From Staphylococcus sp. IVB6214 (GTDB taxonomy: Bacteria; Bacillota; Bacilli; Staphylococcales; Staphylococcaceae), in the NCBI RefSeq assembly GCF_025558585.1, contig NZ_CP094723.1, positions 1,426,001 through 1,490,000 on the forward strand: 64,000 bases of DNA, read 5' to 3'. The notes under the pieces are model-generated. The model saw only the letters and a list, made by a program, of their open reading frames with translations, was not told the origin of the DNA and ran no database searches. The position numbers and the translations under genes are program-made. This document shows positions 47,164 through 56,983 of this stretch, in pieces (position 1 is the first letter of the stretch; each line of letters starts with the position of its first letter).

Positions 47164-48690
47164 CTATTTTTTTATAAATTGAATGTTCAACTTATTCTTT
47201 AAAACTTTTTCAATATGTTTTTTCTGTCGATTAGACTGGTATTCTTCCGCAATCGGCTCACCTTGATAATATACATCTAACTGATAAGGTTCTGAGTCTG
47301 TAATGAGTTTAACTTGATTGACGGTATTGGTGTTTGAAATATTTAACGCATTAACAAACTTGATCATACCACCTAATGCTTGAATTTCATTGATTTCATC
47401 TTCTGTAAACCAATTCGTTTCACCACTGTATATTTTCAATAATGATTTATTTTTGAAGCTTGTCAACAGGGCTAGACGCACACGTTCTTTATGCGATAAA
47501 CCGTTAATACTCGAGTTCGCAATAATGTAATACGTATGTTGCGAGCTTGAATCAGAGTCAATAAACTTACCCAAATAGTAAAGATAAGCAGCTTGTAGAA
47601 AACGCTGTTTTACCACTTCATCAACCTTCAGCTTGCCTTGCGCTGTTAGTTGTTTTAATAATGCTTCCGCAAGATTTTGTCGCTGTGTTGCACCGGTTGG
47701 TTCAATTCTATATTCATTCGCCAAATGACGTAATGCATCGTTTTGAACATTGTTACTTTTGAACTCGCCTTTATGTGCTTTCGAGATTTGATGCATAATA
47801 AACCCTTCTCGAATCCCTTTACGAGAGAAAGTAAAGGATTCGGCTTGTATCATGTCATAAAGTACATTGAACACCACAACGGCTGGAACGATAATGTCCA
47901 TCCGATCTCTACTCAATCCATCTAGGTTGACAAGCTCATCTCGTGAGTATGATTTTAATCTCTCATACACTTGAGAAAGGTCATCTTGTGCCATCGTATA
48001 TCCATGAACACCAGCGATAGGATAATGTTGAAGTGCTTGATGGATACGCGCACAGTTACGTGCGGATCCCCCAATGCCTATCAACGTCACCTTTTTATCA
48101 ATAATCCAATCAGCTTTACTGAATGACTTTTTAAGAAACTTCTCCATTTTTTTTAGGGCTTCTTTATCATTGTGCGCTTTGCCATCGAAAAACATACGTG
48201 TCAATGTTACGACACCGAATGGAAAGCTGATGGCTTCCTTGATTTTTTTATTTTTAAAGTATGTTAGTTCCGTTGAACCGCCACCGATATCTACCGTAAT
48301 GCCGTCTTGAATATCTGTCGTATGAGTGACAGCATATGAGCCATAAAAAGCTTCATCCTCTTCTGGAATTAGAATGACATCTAACCCTACTTCCTTTTTG
48401 ACAGATTTTAATATGTCATCACGGTTCGTTGACTGACGAATCGCTGCAGTCGCAATAGGATACAACGTCTTAACGTGAAATGCTTCTGCTACCTTCTTAA
48501 AACTTTGCAGTGCCGTCATCAATACTTTGATGCCGTCTTCGTGCATATATCCTGCATCGTCTAAGTATTGACTTAGACGAGCAGGTGTTTTTATATTTTG
48601 AATCTCATTCAGTCCCGTCTCATGATCAAATTCAAATATAACAAGACGAATGGTGTTTGATCCGATATCTATTAAACCATTGCGCTCCAT
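47164..48690 (-). CDS. ppx: Exopolyphosphatase (Ppx/GppA family)
   Basis: A 508-aa ASKHA-fold phosphatase. GLIDIGSNTIRLVIFEFD (phosphate 1), the catalytic Glu in IPEEDEAFYGSYA and VDIGGGSTELTYF (phosphate 2) are present. A long C-terminal helical/HD-like region follows. It removes terminal phosphate from polyphosphate. ATG at 48690 is 12 nt after GAGGAGG, a long but usable spacing. It follows fumC by 21 nt and is probably in an operon with it. Confidence 0.9.
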   Translation of the reverse strand: MERNGLIDIGSNTIRLVIFEFDHETGLNEIQNIKTPARLSQYLDDAGYMHEDGIKVLMTALQSFKKVAEAFHVKTLYPIATAAIRQSTNRDDILKSVKKEVGLDVILIPEEDEAFYGSYAVTHTTDIQDGITVDIGGGSTELTYFKNKKIKEAISFPFGVVTLTRMFFDGKAHNDKEALKKMEKFLKKSFSKADWIIDKKVTLIGIGGSARNCARIHQALQHYPIAGVHGYTMAQDDLSQVYERLKSYSRDELVNLDGLSRDRMDIIVPAVVVFNVLYDMIQAESFTFSRKGIREGFIMHQISKAHKGEFKSNNVQNDALRHLANEYRIEPTGATQRQNLAEALLKQLTAQGKLKVDEVVKQRFLQAAYLYYLGKFIDSDSSSQHTYYIIANSSINGLSHKERVRLALLTSFKNKSLLKIYSGETNWFTEDEINEIQALGGMIKFVNALNISNTNTVNQVKLITDSEPYQLDVYYQGEPIAEEYQSNRQKKHIEKVLKNKLNIQFIKK

Positions 48691-48711
48691 ACGTATGGGT
48701 TGCCTCCTCAA

Positions 48712-50097
48712 TTATTTAGGGTGAACCATGTCAGCAGGACGAATCCATTGTTCGAATTGTTCTTCAGTAAGATGACCTGATTGAATTGCTGCTTCTTTTA
48801 ACGTTAATCCTTCTCTATGTGCTTTTTTCGCAATTGATGCTGCATTTTCATATCCGATGTGTGGGTTCAACGCAGTGACTAACATTAATGATTGATTTAA
48901 GTAGTTATCAATATGTGATTCAATTGGTTCGATACCCACTGCACAGTTTTCGTTAAATGTATTCATACCATCTGCTAATAAGTAAATAGATTGTAACGTA
49001 TTATGCATGATAACTGGTTTAAATACATTCAATTCAAAGTTACCTTGTGAACTTGAAATACCGACTACTGTGTCATTACCCATTACTTGAACAGCAACCA
49101 TTGTAAGCATCTCACATTGCGTTGGGTTTACTTTACCCGGCATGATAGATGAACCCGGCTCATTTTCAGGAATTGAAATTTCAGCCAAACCAGCACGTGG
49201 ACCAGATGCCAACCATCTTACGTCATTTGCAATCTTCATTAAATCACCGGCAAGGGCTTTTAACGTACCGTGCAATTGCACAACTTCATCATGCGCTGTT
49301 AAAGCATGGAATTTGTTTGGTGAAGAAACGAATGGATAACCTGTGTTATTTGAAATATTTGCAGCAACTTTATCGCCAAATTCTGGATGTGCGTTAATAC
49401 CTGTTCCAACAGCTGTACCACCAATTGCTAGATTCAAGATGTGTTTTTTAGATTCTGTTAGAAGTTGTTCACATACATCTAACATATAGCGCCAACCACT
49501 GATTTCTTGACCAAGTGTAATCGGTGTCGCATCTTGTAAGTGTGTACGGCCAATTTTGATAATATCTTGATATGCTTCTTCTTTTTTATGGAACGTATCA
49601 CGTAAGCCTTTTAAAGCTGGTACTAACTTTTGTTCAATTTCATGGTATAGTGCAACGTGCATTGCTGTTGGGAACGTATCATTTGAACTTTGCGACTTAT
49701 TCACATCGTCGTTTGGATGAATCTTTTCTTCACTCCCCTTTTCAGATAGATATTCATTCGCAACATAACTTACAACTTCATTGACGTTCATGTTACTTTG
49801 CGTACCACTACCTGTTTGCCAAACTACAAGTGGAAAATGTTCATCTAACTCTCCAGCTAAGATGCGGTCACAAGCATATACAATGGCTTCTTTTTTCGCA
49901 TCACTTAACTTCCCTAATTCATTGTTTGCAATGGCAGCTGCACGTTTTAATTGAGCGAAACCATACACAACTTCGATTGGCATCTTTTCTTTACCGACTG
50001 GGAAGTTTTGCTTACTACGTTGAGTTTGTGCACCCCAATATTTATCGCCTGGTACTTCAATTTCTCCAAATGTATCATGTTCAATTCTTACTGACAT
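48712..50097 (-). CDS. fumC: Class II fumarate hydratase
   Basis: A 461-aa TCA-cycle enzyme interconverting fumarate and malate. It carries [39 protein letters not shown] and the superfamily signature [15 protein letters not shown] (SS loop, catalytic Ser). First gene of fumC-ppx(-ppk). In S. aureus fumC lies near airSR, consistent with this location. Confidence 0.96.
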   Translation of the reverse strand: MSVRIEHDTFGEIEVPGDKYWGAQTQRSKQNFPVGKEKMPIEVVYGFAQLKRAAAIANNELGKLSDAKKEAIVYACDRILAGELDEHFPLVVWQTGSGTQSNMNVNEVVSYVANEYLSEKGSEEKIHPNDDVNKSQSSNDTFPTAMHVALYHEIEQKLVPALKGLRDTFHKKEEAYQDIIKIGRTHLQDATPITLGQEISGWRYMLDVCEQLLTESKKHILNLAIGGTAVGTGINAHPEFGDKVAANISNNTGYPFVSSPNKFHALTAHDEVVQLHGTLKALAGDLMKIANDVRWLASGPRAGLAEISIPENEPGSSIMPGKVNPTQCEMLTMVAVQVMGNDTVVGISSSQGNFELNVFKPVIMHNTLQSIYLLADGMNTFNENCAVGIEPIESHIDNYLNQSLMLVTALNPHIGYENAASIAKKAHREGLTLKEAAIQSGHLTEEQFEQWIRPADMVHPK

Positions 50098-50263
50098 TTC
50101 ATTCGACCCCTTTACAATTAATGTTAATACCTTCAGTTAAATTATAGCATTAAAGGAAATATTCATTCAATGAGATCTCACGTTAAACGATTAAAAAATA
50201 ATGCGCTTACATTTACTTGTTGATCATCATATTAAGTATATAAATCAACGGTACAAGTGGTTA

Positions 50264-50303
50264 TAAAAAAACACCTTGAATATGACGAATCATTTCAAGG
50301 TAT
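50264..50303 (-). terminator. Terminator of the 136-aa membrane protein gene
   Basis: ACCTTGAA...TTCAAGGT stem followed on the minus strand by GTTTTTTT. Confidence 0.8.
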
Positions 50304-50312
50304 CACTAATGC

Positions 50313-50723
50313 TTATTCATATTCTGTTTGGTAGCGTTGCTTTACAGCCTGAATAACCGCAATTGCTGCTAAAATATATAAAATCATTCCGATAACAACA
50401 GACAGCGGACTTGTCTGAATGAGAATCGCCCAGATACCATTCAAACTTGCGTAAAATTGATCTAAGTATATGTATAATCCAATAGTAATGGCAATACAGC
50501 ACAGCACACTGATAACAATCCCTTTTTGATTACTATGAATAAATGTATCAGCTGTGACTGTATGATCCACGAGTCCCTTAGACAAATTCAATTGTAATTG
50601 CACAACCTTAAATAATACTGGTAAATAGAGGGTACCGAGTGCTAATGGAAAACCTTTGATAGATAGTAAATTGACTAGTGTTGAAACAATCAACAGTGGA
50701 ACCCAGAATCGATATATTTTCAT
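50313..50723 (-). CDS. Four-helix membrane protein of unknown function
   Basis: A 136-aa protein with hydrophobic segments at about 6-22, 26-46, 68-88 and 101-122. No family recognised. I chose ATG at 50723 (MKIYRFW) because AGGTGA lies 5 nt upstream; the frame's GTG at 50732 overlaps that site. It lies between fumC and the small acidic protein gene and is transcribed alone. Confidence 0.6.
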   Translation of the reverse strand: MKIYRFWVPLLIVSTLVNLLSIKGFPLALGTLYLPVLFKVVQLQLNLSKGLVDHTVTADTFIHSNQKGIVISVLCCIAITIGLYIYLDQFYASLNGIWAILIQTSPLSVVIGMILYILAAIAVIQAVKQRYQTEYE

Positions 50724-50871
50724 ATTTGTCACCTAATTAGTATTTGTAAATTCTTCATTATTTTATCATATCTCTTATACATTGACAGTGACAATTTTAC
50801 AACCATTTCATGACGATGACATGTCTCGTGGTGTGTATCATAAAATCATCGTATCTCTTATCAAATGCTAA

Positions 50872-50921
50872 AAGTAAGAGTAGGACATTAAGCAATTGAT
50901 TGCTTATTGCCCTACTCTTAC
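50872..50921. terminator. Long hairpin after the 52-aa acidic protein gene
   Basis: GTAAGAGTAGG and CCTACTCTTAC with an inner AAGCAA/TTGCTT helix. It begins 8 nt past the stop codon and acts as terminator. Confidence 0.75.
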
Positions 50922-50928
50922 AAACATC

Positions 50929-51087
50929 TTATTTATCTGTTTCACGATCACTGCGAACGGCTTCTTCATGTGATTGTTCAAATTTTTGTTCATCATTTTC
51001 TTCAGAGATTTGTTCCATCTCTTTACCTAATTCAACCACTTCTTCAAAGCTGTCGACCATGCCATGTTCATTTTCTTGTTTATTCAT
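50929..51087 (-). CDS. Small acidic conserved protein, 52 aa
   Basis: Starts MNKQENEHGMVDSFEEVVEL and is rich in Glu (EEVVELGKEMEQISEENDEQ), so it is probably intrinsically helical or disordered. AAGGAGG precedes the ATG at 51087. Similar short acidic proteins exist in other staphylococci as I recall. It was too short for most ORF listings. It lies 18 nt downstream of the NagB-like gene and may be co-transcribed with it. Function unknown. Confidence 0.65.
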   Translation of the reverse strand: MNKQENEHGMVDSFEEVVELGKEMEQISEENDEQKFEQSHEEAVRSDRETDK

Positions 51088-51105
51088 GACATTCCCTCCT
51101 TATTA

Positions 51106-51705
51106 TTAAGCATAACGTGCTGTGAAATAAGCTCTAACATCTTCAGGAAGCCCTTGTGCAGCTGCTTCATCCAATACAACATTCACCATGCGATGTGTTT
51201 TCAAACTTGATGGAATGAATGTCGTGCTACCATTCTCTTCATATAACTTACGTGCTACTTCTGCTTTTTCAGCACCTGTTAATACAAGCACAACTTCACG
51301 GGCAGTCAAGACACCATCATTCATTGGAATACCGATGTTACCATCACAATCGATTGTCACAACTTGTAACGTTAATTTACCTTTGTTTTCTTTTGTTTTT
51401 GCATGATGTTTAATGAAAGATTCAACCTTCTCATCTTCTGGAATTTCGTGGATTTGCTTTTCTGGTACGCCTAATGTTTTGTAGTAATTTGTTTGTTTAT
51501 CATAATCTAAAATATGAATTTGACTGAAATCAACAGGGTTTTTCTCAACATTTTCTTGTAATGCTGCATTTACAGGTACACTGTCATTTTTCAAATGAAT
51601 TCCTGCAATTGTTGTTGGATTATTATTGAATTGCTTTCTTAAAATATCCGCTACAAACGTTGCAGCCGTTCCTTGATCTTTGAAAATTTTAAAATTCATT
51701 GCCAT
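51106..51705 (-). CDS. NagB/SugP-fold protein, probable non-canonical isomerase
   Basis: A 199-aa protein related to the glucosamine-6-phosphate deaminase/6-phosphogluconolactonase fold (HILDYDKQTNYYKTLGVPEK, VVTIDCDGNIGIPMNDG). It is about 40 residues shorter than true NagB. Where NagB has GIGxDGHIAFNEP, this protein has DCDGNIGIPM, so the His and Asn of the active site are not preserved. Deaminase activity is doubtful. Next to nagA, 23 nt downstream of it, which suggests amino-sugar metabolism. Confidence 0.65.
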   Translation of the reverse strand: MAMNFKIFKDQGTAATFVADILRKQFNNNPTTIAGIHLKNDSVPVNAALQENVEKNPVDFSQIHILDYDKQTNYYKTLGVPEKQIHEIPEDEKVESFIKHHAKTKENKGKLTLQVVTIDCDGNIGIPMNDGVLTAREVVLVLTGAEKAEVARKLYEENGSTTFIPSSLKTHRMVNVVLDEAAAQGLPEDVRAYFTARYA

Positions 51706-51728
51706 CTTGATCCACTCCTCATTTATGG

Positions 51729-52907
51729 TTACTTGTCATCTATATTATTCATTACATACCCTGATTTAATTGTCATTAAAACATCAATATTGTCATTCAA
51801 AATAACAATATCCGCATCTTTACCTTCTGTCAAACTCCCTTTGTGTGACAAGACATTTAATGCCTTAGCTTGATTATAACTTGTTACACGCCATAAATCT
51901 TCTAAAGATGCACCTGTAAATTTCATTAAATTACGTAAACCATCATTCATTTTTAAAATACTACCTGCCAAAGCACCACTTGCTAAGCGTGCTTCCTTAC
52001 CTTTGACAATCACATCTTGTCCACCAAGATCATAAGTGCCATCTTGCAAGCCTTTTGCACGCATCGCATCAGTGATGAGATAAAATGCATGATTGCCTTT
52101 CATACGATATGCAACATCAACGGCTGCTGGATGTGCATGGATACCGTCGACAATCAATTCTGTATGTAAAAATGGATTCGTCCATGCTGCTCCGAACACG
52201 CCTGGCTCTCGATGTGCAAAAGGTGTTGCTGCATTATATAGATGTGTGACATGCTTAGCACCCATCTTTACCGCTTCATTTGCTTGTTCGAATGTCGCAA
52301 CCGTATGTCCCATTGAAAAAATAATATCATTACTGAGCGCTTGTAACGTTTCTTTTGCCCCTTCAACTTCTGGCGCATATGTCATAATTTTAATTAAGCC
52401 ATTCGCCGTTTTTTGAAAATCATTCACCTGCTCAACAGATGGGCGTTGAACAAAAGCTGGATTTTGCGCACCTACTTTATGCTCAGAGATAAACGGCCCT
52501 TCTAAATGAGCGCCAAGAATTTCAGCAGTAGGTTGTTTTGCTGATTTTTTAGCTTGATTCACATATGTTGCTACTGCTTCCAAAGCAGAATGTATGGCTG
52601 TTTCAGATTGTGTCATCGTCGTTGCGAGATAGCTCGTTGTGCCCTCTGTCAATAAACCTTGTGAAAGCACCTCTAACCCTTCAGGCGAAGCATCCATCAC
52701 ATCTTGCCCATAGCCACCATGAATATGAATATCTATAAAACCTGGTAAAATATGTTGTCCAGTTGCATCAATCACTTCTAACGGTCCTTCATACGGAAAG
52801 TGTTTGATTTGATGAATTTGATTGTCTTTAACAATCATGTGACCATCTTTTATCACACCATCTTCTGTATAAATAAATCCACCTTGTATGACGTACATCT
52901 CAGTCAT
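51729..52907 (-). CDS. nagA: N-acetylglucosamine-6-phosphate deacetylase
   Basis: A 392-aa amidohydrolase. Metal-site motif DIHIHGGYGQDVMDA, catalytic region HLEGPFISEHKVGAQNP, GHTVATFEQANEAV, LYNAATPFAHREPG and the Asp in ITDAMRAKG are intact. It deacetylates GlcNAc-6-P from wall recycling or chitin. It leads a nagA - NagB-like operon. Confidence 0.94.
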   Translation of the reverse strand: MTEMYVIQGGFIYTEDGVIKDGHMIVKDNQIHQIKHFPYEGPLEVIDATGQHILPGFIDIHIHGGYGQDVMDASPEGLEVLSQGLLTEGTTSYLATTMTQSETAIHSALEAVATYVNQAKKSAKQPTAEILGAHLEGPFISEHKVGAQNPAFVQRPSVEQVNDFQKTANGLIKIMTYAPEVEGAKETLQALSNDIIFSMGHTVATFEQANEAVKMGAKHVTHLYNAATPFAHREPGVFGAAWTNPFLHTELIVDGIHAHPAAVDVAYRMKGNHAFYLITDAMRAKGLQDGTYDLGGQDVIVKGKEARLASGALAGSILKMNDGLRNLMKFTGASLEDLWRVTSYNQAKALNVLSHKGSLTEGKDADIVILNDNIDVLMTIKSGYVMNNIDDK

Positions 52908-52927
52908 AACAATCCCTTCTTTTCCAA

Positions 52928-53398
52928 TTATTGTAATCCTGGATAGTCTTGTTGACGTAATGCTTCATAAATTAAAATGGCTGCCGTATTCGATAAGTTT
53001 AATGCTCGAACATTTTCATTCATCGGTATACGCAAAGCTGTATTTTCATATTTATCTTTTACCCAACTTGGTAAACCTGTCGTTTCTTTACCAAAAATAA
53101 AGTAATGATTTGTGTCTCTATCTGAAAAATCTTGTGACGTATGATTTTTAGAACCAAATTTTGTTAATAAATAATATGTTCCTTGCGTCTTTTCAAAAAA
53201 TTCTTCAATGCTGTCATAATACGTAATATCTACAAATTTCCAATAATCTAAACCTGCACGGCGCAACATTTTATCATCCGTACTGAATCCTAATGGTCGG
53301 ATTAAATGCAATTTTGTATCTGTGGCTGCACAAGTACGTGCAATATTCCCCGTATTCGCTGGGATTTCAGGTTGATATAACACAACGTGAATGGTCAT
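52928..53398 (-). CDS. trmL: tRNA (cytidine/uridine-34-2'-O)-methyltransferase TrmL
   Basis: A 156-aa SPOUT (trefoil-knot) enzyme. NTGNIARTCAATDTKLHLIR, FGKETTGLP and IPMNENVRALNLSNTAAIL are the three family motifs. It methylates the ribose at the wobble base of leucine tRNAs. The start overlaps the queG stop by 4 bp, so two tRNA-modification genes are coupled. Confidence 0.93.
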   Translation of the reverse strand: MTIHVVLYQPEIPANTGNIARTCAATDTKLHLIRPLGFSTDDKMLRRAGLDYWKFVDITYYDSIEEFFEKTQGTYYLLTKFGSKNHTSQDFSDRDTNHYFIFGKETTGLPSWVKDKYENTALRIPMNENVRALNLSNTAAILIYEALRQQDYPGLQ

Positions 53399-54528
53399 TT
53401 TACTGTTCTCCTCGTTTCTAGTCCCTTTTTCATTTCAACTTGCACTTCTTCAATTTCTGAGTCATACCGTGACATAATATAGTCTTCAGCTTCATCTTCA
53501 AGAATTTGTCCAATTGCCCAATAAGCAGTTGCACGTAACATTGGTCTTGGGTCATTTTCTGCTAAATCTTTTAGTTCTGGAATTGCCTCTTTTTCTTTAA
53601 AATGTGCAAGTGCCAAGATTGCATTACGCTGTATTGGTTTCTTGCCTCGCCATGCTCCTGCTAAATGTCCATACGTTTCTTTAAATTCCTTGTTACTCAT
53701 TTTTAATAACGGAATTAAACGTGGTTTCAATATTTCAGGTTCTAAAATAATATCATCCTGTTGTGTATTGATTCCTCGATTTCGTGGGCATACTTGCTGA
53801 CATGTATCACAACCATAGAGACGATTACCAATTTTATAACGATATTGATCCGGCATGTAGCCTTTAGTTTGTGTTAAAAAACTCACACACTTTTGGCTAT
53901 TTAACTGCCCATCACCAACAAGTGCGCCCGTCGGACAGCGATCGATACAAATCGTACAATCACCACAGCTATCCATGATTGGATCATCTGGAGGAAAAGC
54001 GATGCTCACAAGCATTTCTCCCAAATAAGTCCATGTGCCCAGTTCAGGATTAATGACAAAGCCATTGCGCCCTGTGTAACCAAGCCCTGCACGTTCTGCA
54101 ACCGCTCGATCAGATAAGACACCTGTATCGACCATCGACATCGTTTCAGCATCTGGCACACGTTCTTTAATATATGCACTCAATGCATCTAACCGCTTAC
54201 GCATAATACTGTGATAATCCTGTCCCCATGACGCACGTGCAAAGATACCACGTCGATCACCGCGCTTACTCTTTGGTGCATCAGGTAAGCGATTCGGATA
54301 GCCAACAGCAATAGCAATAATCGAACGTGCGGACGACATCGACAACTTCGGTTCCGTCCTCATCTCAATATCTGTTGGCTCAAATCCTGAAGCATAGCCT
54401 TTCGCATGATATTCAATCAACTTCTGCTTCAACTCATCAAATGGATCAGCAGTTGTAAAGCCAATGCTGTCAATACCAATCGAATGTGCATATTCAATTA
54501 TATCTGCCTTCAACTGCGAAACATCCAT
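53395..54528 (-). CDS. queG: Epoxyqueuosine reductase
   Basis: A 377-aa cobalamin-dependent enzyme making queuosine in tRNA. Two 4Fe-4S clusters are shown by CGDCTICIDRCPTGAL and CDTCQQVCPRN. The C-terminal HEAT repeats (about 300-370, KDLAENDPRPMLRATAYWAI) bind tRNA. I chose ATG at 54528 with AGGTGA upstream. It forms an operon with trmL. Confidence 0.94.
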   Translation of the reverse strand: MDVSQLKADIIEYAHSIGIDSIGFTTADPFDELKQKLIEYHAKGYASGFEPTDIEMRTEPKLSMSSARSIIAIAVGYPNRLPDAPKSKRGDRRGIFARASWGQDYHSIMRKRLDALSAYIKERVPDAETMSMVDTGVLSDRAVAERAGLGYTGRNGFVINPELGTWTYLGEMLVSIAFPPDDPIMDSCGDCTICIDRCPTGALVGDGQLNSQKCVSFLTQTKGYMPDQYRYKIGNRLYGCDTCQQVCPRNRGINTQQDDIILEPEILKPRLIPLLKMSNKEFKETYGHLAGAWRGKKPIQRNAILALAHFKEKEAIPELKDLAENDPRPMLRATAYWAIGQILEDEAEDYIMSRYDSEIEEVQVEMKKGLETRRTVK

Positions 54529-54635
54529 ATTTGTCACCTCTCAAAAGTTACTCTCCTATTTTAACATATTTTAACAGGCGGAACAGATTTCAAATTTTTA
54601 TAAAATATTTAAAAAGTATGCACTGAATCCATAAA

Positions 54636-54677
54636 AAATCTCAAGTAGACCATTAATTTAAGGCTTACTTGAGATTT
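54636..54677 (-). terminator. Terminator of glnQ
   Basis: AAATCTCAAGTA and TACTTGAGATTT stem, followed on the minus strand by T residues. Confidence 0.75.
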
Positions 54678-54686
54678 ATACATTAA

Positions 54687-55409
54687 TTATAGAACACGGC
54701 TTAAGAAGTTTTGAGTACGTTCATGTTGTGGATTTTCAAAAATATTTTCTGGTGTATCATCTTCTACAACTACACCATCTGCCATAAAGACAACTCGATC
54801 ACTGACGTTTTTAGCAAATCCCATCTCATGTGTAACGACAATCATCGTCATCCCTTCTTTTGCTAAGTCAGTCATTACATTAAGCACTTCTCCAACAACT
54901 TCTGGATCCAGTGCTGACGTCGGTTCATCAAATAATAAGACATTGGGATTCATCGCCAGTGCACGTGCAATTGCTACCCTTTGCTTTTGTCCCCCTGACA
55001 ACTGATTCGGATAAGCATCCGCACGATCTTTTAATCCAACTTTATCCAATAGATCAAGTGCTTGCTTTTCCAATGCTGCTTTATCCCCTTTTTTAAGAAG
55101 TGAGGGTGCCAAAATAATGTTATCCATCACTTTTTTATGTGGAAACAAATTGAAATTTTGAAAAACCATCCCCATATCTTGTCGTAATTGATCGACATTG
55201 GTTGATTTGTCTGTTAAATCTTTCCCTTCAAATATTACCTGCCCTTTTGTCGGTGTTTCTAATAGGTTCATACATCTCAACAACGTACTCTTCCCACTTC
55301 CTGAAGGGCCGATAATAGCGACTACTTCCCCTTTGTTAACTTCTAAATTAATACCTGTCAATACTTCATTTTTTCCAAAAGACTTGTGTAAATCATGTAT
55401 TTTAATCAC
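54687..55409 (-). CDS. glnQ: Glutamine ABC transporter ATP-binding protein GlnQ
   Basis: A 240-aa polar amino-acid-type ATPase: Walker [13 protein letters not shown], signature [15 protein letters not shown], Walker [14 protein letters not shown], and H-loop VTHEMGF. It overlaps the glnP frame by 8 bp. It energises uptake by the fused binding-protein/permease GlnP. If glnP is truly broken, this protein would lack its partner. Confidence 0.93.
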   Translation of the reverse strand: MIKIHDLHKSFGKNEVLTGINLEVNKGEVVAIIGPSGSGKSTLLRCMNLLETPTKGQVIFEGKDLTDKSTNVDQLRQDMGMVFQNFNLFPHKKVMDNIILAPSLLKKGDKAALEKQALDLLDKVGLKDRADAYPNQLSGGQKQRVAIARALAMNPNVLLFDEPTSALDPEVVGEVLNVMTDLAKEGMTMIVVTHEMGFAKNVSDRVVFMADGVVVEDDTPENIFENPQHERTQNFLSRVL

Positions 55410-56858
55410 TGACGCTCAATCTCCCTTCAAAGAAATTCATCAGACGTGAAAGCATGAATGTTAAGATGAAATATAATACCGCTGCAATCAGTAATGGCGT
55501 GAACGGATCAAATGATGCACCTTGTACAACTTGTGAGTTGAACATGATTTCACTTACTCCGATAACCGATACAATTGATGATTCTTTAATAACTGTTACA
55601 AATTCATTACCAAGAGCTGGTAAAATTTTCTTAACTGCTTGAGGCATAATGACTGTTTTCATCGTTTGACCATAACTCAAACCTAAACTTCTCGCAGCTT
55701 CCATCTGCCCTTTGTCGACTGCGTTAATACCTGCACGAATGATTTCAGCAATGTAGGCTGAGCAGTTAATGACAAGTGCGATAGTACCACATATAAATGC
55801 TGAAATATCAAGGCCTAGTACTGCTGTCGTACCAAAATAGACTAAAAACACTTGTACGAGAAGTGGTGTTCCCCTCAAAAATTCAATATATGCTGAAGCT
55901 AACCATTTTAACGGTTTTATACTGCTAATCTTCATCAATGCAAATAATGCACCAAATATTGCACCAAATGACACACCCATAATTGAGATAACTATTGTAT
56001 TTTTCAAACCAGTAATGAAGAACGTCCCATATTTAGCAAAAAAGCTACCATCTTCTTTCATGGCTTGTGCGGCTTTTTCCGCATATTGATCAATTAACTT
56101 TTTATCTTTCACATCCGAAATCGTATCATTCACTTTTCCCAAAAGTTCAGGTGAATTTTTAGGGACAGCAACTGCTGTTTGTTTTTCAGAATTTGCAAAT
56201 TCAACTTTTGATAACATAAGATCACTATTTTGACTCAAATAAGCATCTGCAACAGCACTGTCCATTACGACACCATCAATTTTATTACTCTTTAAAGATA
56301 AAATAACTTCCGGTAACCTTGTTAAAGACTGGACATCCGCATCTTTAATCTCAGTTTGTGCTAATTCCTCTTGCGTTGTTTGTTTCTGAGCACCAATACG
56401 TTTACCCGTTAAATCTTCTAGCTTTTGATATTTATCTGCATCCTTTTTTCTAATTACTACAGTTTGTTTAACTGTCATGTAAGAATCCGAAAAATCAACT
56501 TCTTTTTCACGTTCTGGTGTCGGTGTCATACCAGAAATAATCATATCAATTTTCCCAGTTTTTAAGGCACCTAATAAGCTATCAAATTGCATATTAACAA
56601 TCGTTAATTTTAAATTATGATCTTTTGCAATTTTTTTGCTAGCTCAATATCAATACCTGCATATTCTCGCTTTCCATTCAAAGTACGCTCAAATTCCATC
56701 GGTGCATAGTCTGCAGATAATCCAACACGCAGCTCTCCACGCTTTTCAATTTCTTTCCACTTGTCATCCGCAGCATGAGCACGATTATCAAGAGGTACAA
56801 TCGTCAATAAAATAGCCAATATGAAAACAATAGAACCTAACTTTTGTATATACTTCAT
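55402..56858 (-). pseudogene. glnP: GlnP, fused substrate-binding/permease protein, interrupted by a -1 frameshift
   Basis: The gene starts at 56858 (MKYIQKLGS) with a signal peptide ending near AHA, then the start of the binding domain (GELRVGLSADYAPMEFE, YAGIDIELAKK). The frame shifts in a run of seven A (56631-56637 on this strand) and stops 5 codons later. In the -1 frame the protein continues IAKDHNLKLTIVNMQFDSLL to a complete permease (KNTIVISIMGVSFGAIFGAL; EAARSLGLSYGQT). Eight A would restore the frame. Total about 485 aa as in the family. It could be a real mutation, an assembly error, or read-through by slippage at A_AAA_AAA. Confidence 0.85.
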
Positions 56859-56923
56859 CAAACAACCTCCTCTAACGTTATTCATTATTATACATATAAC
56901 TGTAAGTTTATGCAATAACATTT

Positions 56924-56965
56924 TAAAAAAATCGCTTATACCTATAATTACTAGATATAAGCGAT
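56924..56965 (-). terminator. Terminator of the EIIC-like gene
   Basis: Minus-strand ATCGCTTATA and TATAAGCGAT followed by TTTTTTT. Confidence 0.88.
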
Positions 56966-56983
56966 CAAGCCTGTTATACAATT

